DNA of 64,000 bases from Alnus glutinosa. Lineage: Eukaryota; Streptophyta; Magnoliopsida; Fagales; Betulaceae. The stretch lies in contig NC_084886.1 of the NCBI RefSeq assembly GCF_958979055.1, positions 41,528,654-41,592,653 of the forward strand, given 5' to 3'. Made by a program: the position numbers and the translations under genes. How positions within the stretch are numbered: position 1 is the stretch's first letter; every line of letters starts with the position of its first letter. Of this stretch, positions 24,567 through 36,388 are shown in pieces. Below the pieces are notes generated by a model that worked only from the letters and a program-made list of their open reading frames with translations, ran no database searches and was not told the DNA's origin.

Positions 24567-27500
24567 ATGGGGTCCTTGGAAAATGGGGTAGAGAGACTAA
24601 TACTCAATGGCAGAGAAGATAGGAAGGAAACAGAGGAAGAAGAAGAAGAAGAAGAGCCAATATTAAAGGAGCAAAACCAGAGGTTTTGTATGTTCCCCAT
24701 AAGGTACAAGCAGCTTTGGGAGATGTACAAGAAGGCCGAAGCCAGTTTTTGGACCGGTACTTTCTCTTTCTTTCTTTCTTAACCCTCTCTTCTTGTTTTC
24801 TTTTACATATACTCTGTTTTTTTGTTTTTTTTTTCGTCTTTTTTTTCATTTCTATCTCTGTGTGTTTGGAATTGCGTACGTGTGTTTTACTTTGTTTTCT
24901 GAATTTCTCTTTGCAATTCATGGCCACGGGTACCTATAGTTTGAAGTCGATTAATGGGCTGCGCGTGATATGAATGCATTTTGGATTGGCCTTATAATTC
25001 ATGGAAGTATGTGTAGCTTTCAGAAGGCTTATATTTTTATTTTTTTTGGTTATGTTTGAATTTGAATACAATAAAGTTGGAATTCGGATTTCAGGATATG
25101 CTTTATGGTTTTAATTTACACTTTGTTTGGATTTTGCTTCATTTGTTTCTGTTTTATGTTTGTCTTTTGTATATATATATATATAAGAAGTTTGGAATTG
25201 TTTGTTTAAATTTACTATATCGAATTTGGTTGGTCCAGAACATTGCTTTAGATGAATTTTGAAATCTCAATTGATACCCATATGACAATTTTGTCTGTTG
25301 ATAAATGACCAACTGGGAATATGCAGTGCTACAAATACAAGCAATTTACTGTGTTTTCGAGGTAGATGTTGGGTTTTGCATGAGTTTTGTGAATTTGTTG
25401 GTTCTTTGATAGAATAACTTCTTTCTCCTTTTTTTATTTTTATTTTCTTGTAAGTAATCGAGATATCATTAAAATCGTAAGGCGCTTCCGGGCCAAATAG
25501 GATATAGTAAATTAAAATTAATATTTGATAGAATAACGGTAATTGAAATTAATATTTGGGTGATTGCATATAAAGGTTCATGCATTAGTTTGGGAACCTT
25601 CAGTTACCACCGCTGTTCAATATACTGATGCAAGTCATTGTATGAAGACATTGTTGATATGGAGATGTCACGTCCTAATAAGCACACTCCTTATTAAGTT
25701 GAGTGAATTCGTATTGCATGAATTACATCAGGAATCTAAATTGTTTATAATGATGCCGTGCAAGCATTATTAAACAATTTGGCTTGTGAGAAACCTTGCA
25801 GAAATACCAAAGTACGTACGTTTGTGTTCAGACTGAGGACTCCTCAATGTCTCAGGCAGGGAATTGTTACATCATTGGATTTGATTTTAAAAGCTTTGAA
25901 CAATCTTCAAGCCACTTTGACTATGCTTGAATTAAGTACCAAGCATAGTACTAGAATGTATCATCTGTGTTCAAAGCACATGGGGATTTAAACTGATGGT
26001 CTTCTGTCCAAGGTTAGGATTTAAGCTGTCCATGTAAGGCCATGAGTTAAGCCATTGTGATTCATTTTTATTTACTGGGAGAGGCTATGCACACTGTTTA
26101 GCTCTTTTCCTCAGCATGTCTAATATCTTTTCTCTGGGCTTACAGCTGAAGAGGTTGATCTATCCCAGGATGTCAAGCAGTGGGAAGCTCTGTCCGACTC
26201 TGAGAAATTTTTCATTGGCCATGTACTGGCATTTTTTGCAGCATCTGATGGGATTGTATTGGAGAATTTGGCTGCAAGATTTCTAAATGATGTTCAAGTA
26301 CCAGAGGTGAATTTCTTGATTATGCTGGTTTAGTGGTTTTCAAATCTTTTAGAAAAGTGAAGTATAGGTGCTTAGGTATTAATATTTTATAATTTTATAT
26401 TACTTTAGTATTCATTTTTTGTATGCTTCATCCCGTTCATTAATTATTGGAACATATAGCATCCAATGCTGCTTCCATATTTGCATTAAAAAAAAAAAAA
26501 AAAACCCTATTAGAAGAGTTTGAATAGTTGCTTGTTAAATTGGACAAATAGGATTGGTGATTTGCTATGTAAATTGAGGAATAACTTTTGGGGTTAATTG
26601 TCATAGGTTTCTTCAAGAAAGTGAAAGGGCAGAGTACTCTTTGTACTTATTTTTCTTTTCTTTTTCTGCACAATATTGGAAACTTACGGAAAAACTCTGC
26701 CTTTTAAATGCTTGATTCTGTGATGGTCCTTTGGTATTTTAGACATAAATAATGTTTAGTAAAACCTGTCTTCTAGTACCCCCCCGGTCCCTTTCCCTTT
26801 TCTCTTTCCATTTTTCTAGTGGTTGAGGGTGCGGCATTTCATTACACTATCCTTATATCTTCCAGATTTGAATTGAAGACCTACCTCAATCACACCCTTC
26901 CCTTTATTGCCTAAGCCAAGTCATAGGGGTGCATCAGCATCAACTTTTACTTCCTCATTGTCAACATCTAAAATTAAGGGTTTTTTTATCGTTCTTAGGC
27001 TCGGGCGTTCTATGGATTCCAAGTTGCGATGGAGAATATTCATTCTGGTAGTGCTTTGTAAGTGATGTCTGTGGTTTTCTTTCTAAAACCTAGTATATGC
27101 TACCTGATTAAATGTGTTCTGCTGCCTATTGTCAGAAATGTACAGCTTGCTTCTGGAGACATATATCAAGGATCCGAAAGAGAAGCATAGATTGTTCAAT
27201 GCGATTGAAAACATTCCTTGTGTGGCTAGGAAGGCTAAGTGGGCTTTAAATTGGATCCGTAGGTACATACATTCTCGATATTTTCTTTTGATATCATTTA
27301 CATCTAGAGATTGTATTAAAGGAAGTCCTACATTCATTAAGTTCCATCAATTGACGTAAATAGGGCGTCAAACCATCAATGACCACTGCCAAATGAAATC
27401 TAGACAGAGTGAGTGGTATGTGTAAAGTTTTTGTCTGTTTTTTCTCTTCCATCTCAAAGAAAGGGGGGGGGGGGGGGGGGGGGGGGGGGGGTCAGTTTTG

Positions 27501-29357
27501 CGCAATGCAGTATTTTCTTTTAACCATGTAAACATGCCTGCTATAATGGAATCATCAACCTTTTGAGGGCTTTGCTGCATACAATTCTCAAATAGTGAAG
27601 TATTGATTGTATAGTTGGGGTAATAATGTGATATATATATTGGCATAAAGGGAAATGTAACGAGCACCAATATAATAGGTTATGTATTTGATGCGTTTTA
27701 TTCTACAAGTTCTTTAGTTTTTGGAATCATTCTCAATGTGCATCATGTGCAGGGTAGCTTTTGCTTTTAACAATTTCTCATTGTGCATCCTGTGCAGTTC
27801 CACCTCGTTTGCGGAGAGACTTGTTGCTTTTGCATGTGTTGAAGGAATCTTTTTCTCAGGAAGGTTGTCTTCCTAAGAGGTTATCGATCTTAGGATCGAT
27901 TGTCTTTCTGTGTTAATCTTTATTCATTCCAAGACTTATATTTGTGTATTTTTCTATTTTGTGGTTCTCAGCTTCTGTGCCATATTCTGGCTTAAAAAGA
28001 GGGGAATGATGCCAGGTTTGACATTTTCAAACGAGCTTATTTCTAGAGATGAGGGCCTCCATTGTGACTTCGCTTGCCTTCTTTACAGGTTTGATTTCTC
28101 TCATGATATGCAAAATAAGTACTATGGGAAAAGACAGAAAAAATTCATTTATTTTTATTGCTTACAGTTTGTTAAGGAAGCAATTAAACTGGGAAAAAGT
28201 TCATAACCTTTTACATGAAGCTGTTGAAATTGAGACGCAGTTTGTGTGCGAGGCCCTCCCATGTGCGTTGATTGGCATGAATTCAACACTCATGAGCCAG
28301 TACATAAAGTTTGTTGCTGACCGGCTTTTGGTACATTTCCTCTAATTTGTTTGTTTCTCTCCCATTCTTCCGCAGGGCATGGGGTTTGGCATTTTTTGTC
28401 AAATAATCTTATATTGATTTTTTTTTGTCACCAGGTTGCATTAGGGTACCAGAGGAAGTATAATGTGGAAAATCCTTTTGATTGGATGGAGTTTATTTCT
28501 TTGCAGTGAGTATTGATGAACATGGGTTAGGTTGTTCTGATTTTATTCTCTGAACTCAAGCAAAGGTTAAAAGTTCTGCTGATTGACTGAGATCTGCAGG
28601 AGATTATCTTGCATTGAGTCTTTGACCCAAATTATGGCCAAAAGGTTTTTTAGCATCTCGGAAGGATGTGTTTTTCATTTACAAGTTTCCAATAACCCTG
28701 GAGGGTGCCTCTTAGAAGGCTTTTATTGCCCGATACTTGAAAGCCATTTGATTTATGGGTTTCCACCAAACCATGCATTGTAACAAAATATAAGAAGCTC
28801 CATCATATTATCCTAAGTTTAAATCTTATAAGCACCTCTGGGGATTTGATCAAATATTGGTCCTTGAATTATATTAGCAAACCATGTTACAAAAAACGTG
28901 GTTTTAAAGAATAATGTTGGGAAAAATGAGCGGTCAGAATTGAGGGAAGTATGGGACATGAGTCACTCAGATAGGGCTGGGTACTGAACCTCTTGGCTTT
29001 GTTTCCAGCCATTTCTGACAGGCAGATTGACTGGTATCAGCCTTCAGAAATCATCCCTCAAACCGACCAGTTGGTGTACGGTTGCTGAACCGCTCGACAC
29101 CGACAGTTGTCAGTTGGCTGGTTGGTGTATGGTTGGCTAGTTGGGTGTAAAGTATAATCATACTGATTATGATGGCCTGTACTTAGGTTCCAGTTTGGTT
29201 TTCTTTATTTTTTTTTAAGATATTTTTTGTTTGATTGGACAGAGGAAAGACAAACTTCTTCGAGAGAAGGGTGGGTGAATATCAGAAGGCATCTGTGATG
29301 TCGAGCCTTCAAGATGATGGAAAAAACTATGTCTTTAAGCTGGATGAGGACTTCTAG
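24567..29357 (+). CDS. RNR2: Ribonucleoside-diphosphate reductase small subunit (R2)
   Basis: Class I ribonucleotide reductase R2 holds the diiron-tyrosyl cofactor that, with R1, reduces NDPs to dNDPs for DNA synthesis. Nine exons: 24567-24756, 26146-26306, 26999-27047, 27136-27262, 27798-27863, 27972-28088, 28168-28330, 28435-28505 and 29243-29357. They join in frame to 352 residues. All metal ligands are seen: Asp98 (AASDGIV), Glu129 and His132 (MENIHSEMY), Glu191 (CVEGIFFSG), and Glu225 and His228 (RDEGLHCDF). The radical tyrosine is Tyr136. The C-terminus VFKLDEDF is the tail that docks on R1. The first ATG is used; exon 1 encodes an acidic run of eight Glu (residues 23-30) not needed for catalysis. 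The gene is related to Arabidopsis TSO2/RNR2. It looks intact. Confidence 0.97.
27463..27491. repeat. Poly-G tract in an RNR2 intron
   Basis: A run of 29 G in the intron between exons 4 and 5. It is the only long G run in the window. Its length may be inexact because such runs are hard to sequence. Confidence 0.9.
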
Positions 29358-30479
29358 TAATAAATCATTGCGACTCCCTGAAGAATCATTGAGATGCCAG
29401 AAGAAGGCATCAAAATTTTGTCACTATTCATGGTAACATTTTCTCTGTAATCTATCCCTTTTATAAGTAATTCAAAGGCATCAATTCATAGTTTGAAATG
29501 GTAATTTTTTTTTATTATAAAGTCTTTTAAGTTTGTCATATGTGGCAATATACCAGGGTGTCTTTTTCTTTTCTGTGATCTTTAGTGGTTGTCATAATCA
29601 AAAAGTTGTTTCAATTTTATAATTGTTTAGAGTTGGAATATTTGTATCCACATTTTGTTGTACTTGCTTCTTTTGCCTTTGTCAATTCCCCAATGATATT
29701 AAAAAAGAAAATGATAGGGATAGGGATATAGAGGTTATTTATGTGTGTGGTCATTTTCAGAGGTCTGTTATAGGTGTGACAAATCCAACTCTTGTTGTTT
29801 AACGTACCAACTCTTCTGATTAACTGTGAATTCTAGCTTTATGTTCTAGGAACAGGGCCTTTCTTTCCTGAATCAATTATTTTATGCTCTGTTTTCATTG
29901 CTGAGGGAAGTGAGGGCTCTGTTTTCTGCTTTCTAGATGCAAACTCTTTATGTCCGAGATGTTGCAGTGGCTTGTTTTTTACTTGTGAATTCATACGATG
30001 GTTAGGATTTGTGGTTTCCTTCGTTTTCTGCATTATTGGCTTCCATATGAGATAGTTAATCAACAAACCACCTAAAAAAAAAAAAAAACAAACGAAAAGT
30101 ACGCATCCATATGATAGGTTCCAAAAAGTCTTCTGTTTCTCTATTCAGTACCTGCTATTGCCATTGGGGGAAATGGGGTTGGTTTTCAAAGTAAAGGGGG
30201 TGGGTAAAACCTACCACGTGGACAAGGATTCACACCCTTTCAAACTATTTTATGGTCAAGAGTGACAATATATTTACTATATGCTATCATGTATATAGTT
30301 AGATAAGTGAAAAGAAATTACAAATTAAAGGAAATTACAATAAATTAGGGCTAGGCAATCCAACAATAAACTCATAAGAAAACAAGTACGTGGTGTCAAT
30401 GCATCAAATAAATGACACGGGCTAATTGGTTTTTGACACGGATTTAAAGAACCCAAGCAACTAGTAAAGGTAGCTAAAA
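29358..30479. other. RNR2 3' region and gene-free spacer
   Basis: The 3' UTR of the reductase gene, then AT-rich intergenic DNA. No gene or complete repeat is recognised. Confidence 0.5.
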
Positions 30480-31200
30480 GTGTGTAAAAAATTCAAAGGA
30501 CCCAAACACATGTTTGGTAACGGTTATAGAAGAAATAGAGAAGAACACTGGGAGGATAGACAAAGCAAAAAGCTTAGAAAAAACACAAGCAAAATAAATA
30601 AGAGGAACAACCATATGAAAGCTGGCATACCGGCGGCCGCTCCCCGGCGCATGAAGACCACGCGCCAGCGACGTTTGTCAAAGACTTTGCGATACGCTGA
30701 AGGCAGCTGTGGAATGCGGTGGAAGCCACCACGTGTGAGACATGTACTCGCGAGTAAGATCTACTTGCAAGTGCATGTTTGGCACGTTCCAGCGCATGGA
30801 GGCCGGATGGGGGAGCAGTTGGTGGTAGCGTGGAGCGGAGAAAGCCCAGATCACGGTGGAGCAGTGCGTGTGGTGGTGAAGTTCCCTAAAGTTAATAGAT
30901 CTGAATTTAACAAATAAAAAAAATAATAAAAAAAAAATCTAAGAACCTCAAGGAGACTGTGGATCCGAGGCTGTGGGCGGCACGTGTGGAGGCTGCAAAT
31001 AGACGGTTTGTGGAGGAGAAGCCAAAGGAGAGGTTGAACTGGGATAAATCACCTGGGGCGATGGATAGGACCTCTACAGAGGCTTTTTTAGCCTCAAAAG
31101 AGGCGAGAAAGGGAGGGGGAAGGAGGACGAGATGGGAAAAAGGGGATCCCCGCAACCAGCAATATTAAGGAGAACAATGTGTTTTTCTTCATAGGAGAGA
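30480..31200 (+). other. Two short unrecognised open frames in a GC-richer island
   Basis: Frames of 145 codons (30480-30917) and 69 codons (30959-31168) lie in a locally GC-rich patch. The first is basic (Lys/Arg-rich N-terminal half) and the second has RLNWDKSPG. Neither matches a family I know. They could be a fragment of a retroelement or random frames in a GC-rich island. I do not call them genes. Confidence 0.25.
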
Positions 31201-33124
31201 GAACGGAGCAAATTCATGGGGCGATGGATAGGATTCAAGTATCATCTAGACAGTTAGATACAATAAAATGAAATCCCGACGACAAAATAATAGGATCCAA
31301 TTCCCAGTTTCAACTTGTTCTGACTTAATTTTCCAGGATCCCAATCTACATGCAACTTAACATTTTCTTTTTGGATTAATACATGCACCATAATTACAAC
31401 AGAAGGGGGGTCGGACCGCAGGAGTTTTCTCATTTTTAAGCAGGCTTTGTGTGTCCTACACTTAACAATCATAATCATAATCATAATTGCTTCCCTTGGC
31501 CGTCTTTGGTTTTGATGTTGAAGCCCCTTTGTTTTTTTTGAAAGGCAACCCCTGGACCGATGTGAGGCACTGAGAATATTTATCGAAAAATTCCCATCAA
31601 ATATGTCACCATGTAATCTCTCACAAAACTTTAATCCGACATGCCGTTTTATGCCCACATGTCACACTCAACCACCTTTAAATTCAGATCGCACCAACTT
31701 TGATCCCCACATGATTGGATTGTATATGCAGACGAGTATGAACTGCCTGCATCCGCTATTTGCACATGTGAATGTGATTAGTAAAAATTAATATCTGCAC
31801 ATTCGAATGTGGTATGGGTTTTAAGGTATGCGAATGTGGTCAATAATTGCACATTCTTATATATAATATATATTTTACATATTATATTTAATAAATTCAT
31901 CAAAACAACGTCGTTTTGGATTAAGTATAGGTTATGTTTACATTAATTTGGTTGGTTGTGTTGTTTTCTCGTGCAATACTTTGGCAAAAAGGCAAAAGTA
32001 ATATGAAATAAATATATTTTAAAAAAATTAGGGTTTTAAATAAATAAGCCAAAAACACTAAAAATTAGCCTAAATTATTTTCAAAATCATTTAAATAGGT
32101 CCCCATAGAAGCCCAAATAAGACACAAAAAACTAAAATATAATATTTACCTAATATGAGAATATTAGATAATAACTGCATTATCCCCGCGGATGCGGATA
32201 TCTAAAAGTGATATTCGTATATGGTTACGGATATAACAAATAACCACATCTGCATTTGCAAGTACGCCCGTACCGCATGGTGCAGTTGTTTGGATGACCG
32301 AACCGTTTCAACTAATAAATCAATACATTTTCATGTAAAATTATATATATAATAAAATGATAGTTTAACCCAACTTGTCACAGCTACCACATGGTATTGG
32401 TGGACAGGTAAAGAAATAGAAAGATGGAAATGATTTAATTTCAACCTTTTGCATCTTGGCATGCTCGACAGTTTTCTTGCTTCATAACTCAGCAAACTCA
32501 ATATAAAGAGATATATGAATTGATTTAATATCCCTTTGTTTGTTTGTTTTCAATGTATTGAGAGTTGAGCCAAGAAGTGTTTTGAGTTTGAGGATAAAAG
32601 ATTGGGACCCAACCAAACGTGTGATTTGGATTGAAGGACAGGCAATGGGAGGAAAAAGTGGTTACAATGGGACAAAGTGGGGAATAAAGGGGACTCATCA
32701 TCCCCAATACCTAAACCCAAATGACATCATCACTGTTCACCACTTTAAAAAGAGTTGAGATCAACCCTGTCATCATCTCCACCTACCCTAACCACTACAT
32801 ATATTTTTTAACACTCTACCCCTGAAAAAAATAAATAGATAAGAAAAAGAATTGCTAAAAAAACAAATTACTTAATTTTTTGAATTTTTATCACATTTAT
32901 AATCATTCTTAAACGTAAAAAACTTTCAATTTAGTGTATTTATCTTTTTATTTTTGTTTTTTGTTTTTAATTTCATCAATTTCGTTATGATTTTCTGTTA
33001 AACTTTAACGGAGGGGTGTTAAAATTTCCAAACTATCATTCCTTTCTTATAGGAAAAAAAAAAATTACAAGAATTTAGGTGTTGGTCATACTTTAATGGA
33101 ATTTGTAAAAATAATAACCTTTGA

Positions 33125-33173
<49 letters not shown>

Positions 33174-33270
33174 CATGGGTATTTTAAATTTTTTGATATG
33201 ATTTAATGAAAAATCTTAAATTGAGAGTTTTTTAAGTTTAAGAGATAATTGCAAAAGCAACGATAATTCA
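31201..33270. other. Gene-free stretch with hAT-like remnant and (TA)n
   Basis: About 31740-32290 repeats atgcggat/atccgc-type blocks (gcggatgcggatatc, accacatctgcatttgc) like the interior of the hAT-like element at 18540, but clear termini are lacking. A (ta)n run covers 33130-33172. Short open frames here have no recognisable product. Confidence 0.45.
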
Positions 33271-33274
33271 TGAA

Positions 33275-33386
33275 GGGTCCCCAAGTGGTAGCTCAATCGG
33301 CTGGGGATCACTCCTCATGAAGCGAAGGTTACTAGTTTGAATCTTTACTCCCTCTCTTGTGTGGACATGTAAAAAAAAAAAAAAAA
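33275..33386 (+). mobile_element. tRNA-derived SINE, short copy
   Basis: The head resembles a tRNA, with an A-box-like tggtagctcaatcgg (33286-33300) and a B-box-like ggttactagtttgaatc (33327-33343). A short tail then ends in a run of about 16 A. The spacing of the boxes fits a pol III promoter. No target duplication was found, and the body is only about 95 bp. Confidence 0.65.
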
Positions 33387-34268
33387 CAGTTCAGGAAAAG
33401 AGATTTCCTAAAAAAAAAAAAAAAAAAAAAAGCTGATTTCTTTTTGCATAATTCTTTTTCTTTTTCTAACGTTTTAGCATTGCGGTTGAGATCGGATGCA
33501 ATTTACAATCTCTATTATGGAGCAATTAATGTGTGGGGATAAGCAAGATGGACTTTATTTACACTATTAAATGTATGCATGTTAAACTTTGACCACAATA
33601 CGTAGTTCATCTTCATTTTCCATTTAAAATGAAAAGAATATGTGTCTAAAAGACTAGATTTTGGACCATCGAATAGGTGAGGAGCCGGCCAACCCTTTCA
33701 CATTGGTTACCTAATTGCAATATAAAAGTAACCACTAATTCCACCCGATCACCGTCTTGAGTATTTATTAGGGAGTGACCCCACTATTTCAACAAAAAAT
33801 AAAAAATAATAATAAAAAAAAAAGTTATGGATTTGGTGATTATATGTGAGCCATGGCTTGTTCTATCACGGGTAGGTGCCCCATGCCGATCGTCGTGTGA
33901 TTACGATTTTTAGATACTATTTATTTTATATAAAATGTTAAGATTTAAAGTTGACGCATTTAACGATATTGTATATAAAGTTAATAATGATACGTTTTTT
34001 AAAAATTTAAATAATATAAAATAATGCACACCATTAGATGTATCAAATTTAAATTCCGATCATATATATATATAATATTTATTTCATTTGCGAAAATATC
34101 AAGTGAAATTACAATCTTATCCCTCACCGTCCCCAACTGAAAAGTTGTCTTTGAGTGGTAGGGACCGTAGGGTGAGACTGAGGAGCATCTACTTTCGGAA
34201 ATAAAACTATTCTTTTTAGTAAAAGTTTCATTTTTAATTTTTGTTAAAAAAGTCAAATATCGTGCTTT

Positions 34269-34317
<49 letters not shown>

Positions 34318-34796
34318 CAAATATGTTAACTTTTTTGTTTGGCATAATTTTTTAAGTAATAAAAATACTTTTTAAGTTTCCTAAGAAATCTCTAACAAGC
34401 TCTATACTCTAAAGGCTATTTGTTATTGGCTTTATTTTTTATTTTTTACTTTTAAGTTATAAATATTAACAAATAATTCAAAACACAAAAACAGTTTTCT
34501 AAGTCTGTATCAAATCAAAATAGGTTTCCAAAATAAAAACAAAAATTCACCTTAAAATAAGTTTACAAACATATTATTGTCTTATGCATGGTTGCACCAT
34601 ATTGTATTTAGCCCTATGGAATCTAAAACAGGCGAAAAGAGGGATATTAGTCTACATCAATGGCCAACCTAGGTTTGCACCCTCATGCCATGAGATGAAA
34701 ACAGGTGGCCTACAATTATATTTCTGGGTTTAAAAAGGGTAATTAGGATAATCCAGAGTATAATTTAGTAATGCTATATACTAGCATAGGAATGTA
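33387..34796. other. Gene-free AT-rich stretch
   Basis: Poly-A/T runs, including about 48 T near 34268-34315. No gene or bounded element is seen. Confidence 0.5.
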
Positions 34797-34979
34797 CAAA
34801 GTGAGTGGTTATTAACCGCTAATCGCTAATAATCGTTAACCGCTAACCGTATAACCGTATAACTGCTTTTATATGTATTTGTAAGAAACCGCTATTTGCC
34901 TAAGGTGGAGTGGTTAGCGGTTTTAGGGGTAAGCCGAAGCGGTTAATAACCGCTAACCACTAACCGCTTACCCTGATAT

Positions 34980-35060
<81 letters not shown>

Positions 35061-35487
35061 TACATAATAAATAATAATAATAATATACCAAACAATGTCA
35101 TTTTAGTCCATTTGATATAGGGTTTAATGAAATTAATTTTTATTCATAATAATAATAATGATGATAATAATAATAATATTATTGAGCTTTGTTCAATTTT
35201 GAAGCATTTTACGTGTTTAAAAAAGACCCAAAATCATATAAAATATGCACTAAAAAGATGTTCAAACAAGGTCCAAAACATCAAAATAGGCAAACTCTTA
35301 AAATGTGACTATGCAATGGGTTTATAAGTTTCAAATTTCAATAACCGATAACCGGCGGTCATTTTAAAACCGTTAACCTCTTAAGGTGGAGCGATCGTGG
35401 TTATGAAAATTCAAAAATCGCCTAAGAAGGTTGCGGTTAGTGGTTATAAATAATAATCACTAACCGCAACCCGCTTGTACACCTTTA
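34797..35487. mobile_element. hAT-like element built of taaccgc motifs
   Basis: The ends taggaatgtacaaagtg and (reverse complement of right) taaaggtgtacaagcgg are imperfect inverted repeats. The subterminal regions are dense in taaccgc/gcggtta on both sides. The centre has (at)n at about 34983-35058. No matching 8-bp flanks were found, so the exact ends are tentative. Confidence 0.55.
34983..35058. repeat. (AT)n microsatellite
   Basis: About 75 bp of AT dinucleotide inside the hAT-like element. Confidence 0.95.
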
Positions 35488-35834
35488 TATATTATATTAT
35501 TATTCTACATTTATACATTTATTTTATTGGATTGACGTGACAATCTATCTACTCTTGTATTAGCCGTATTAGAATAAAAAAACAAAAATTAAAAACGATA
35601 ACTTTATTAAATCAGTCTAATAAGTAATAATATGGGATTTGATGAGTTGAGAGTGTGGTAGGATGTCATGTAGTCGCCCATTCTACTTAGAAAAACAATC
35701 CCCCATAATTGGTTGTCAAAGAAACCCCCAAACTAATAGTCAAAATCCAACTACTGTCCTTCACCCGGTTTGACTTCCTGGGTACGTTGAATCGTTGATC
35801 ATGGAGATACATATAGAGAGTCAGCGTGGAACAA

Positions 35835-35877
<43 letters not shown>

Positions 35878-36388
35878 GAAAAAAAAGGCTTGAGCAATTA
35901 ATACTTGACTCGGCATGATATAGTTCTATTTTTGTGTCACGTTAGCACCAATAATACATATAATAAAATTTATATTATTGAATTAAAAATAATTATTAAG
36001 ATGAACTGAGAGATTTCATGTAGAGCTATTTAAGATGAATTAATTTTTAAAAATGGTATTAATTAATGATAAATATGAGCTACAGAATATGATCATACAC
36101 AAAAATATAAAAATATATCTGAAAAAAAGAAAATTGTAGAGAAAGAAACTTGTGAAGATGTGGGATATTCTAATAATAATCTACGATTTAACGTTGACAA
36201 GGGTCCTATAACTAATATAGGAAGAATTAATGACCGTGGCATTCACAGATTGTGCAAGTAAAACTCAAATTCGCTTTCGCAATTTGCACATGCATTACCG
36301 TCTCTTTCTCTCCGCGGCCAGCCAGTGTGGATACTTAGCTCTGTAGTCTCTGCCACCTGAATGAAATCTGGACCCAGGCGGCTCGGAA
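35488..36388. other. Upstream region of MED33 copy 1
   Basis: AT-rich intergenic DNA with an A-run at about 35840-35865. A diverged copy of the aataatctacgatttaacg segment lies at about 36175. The last 100 bp before 36389 are more GC-rich and likely hold the promoter and leader. I see no certain TATA box. Confidence 0.45.

Noticed and set aside
30480..30917. 145-codon basic open frame
   Set aside because: GC-rich patch, no recognisable domain, no splice context; could be chance or a retroelement fragment.
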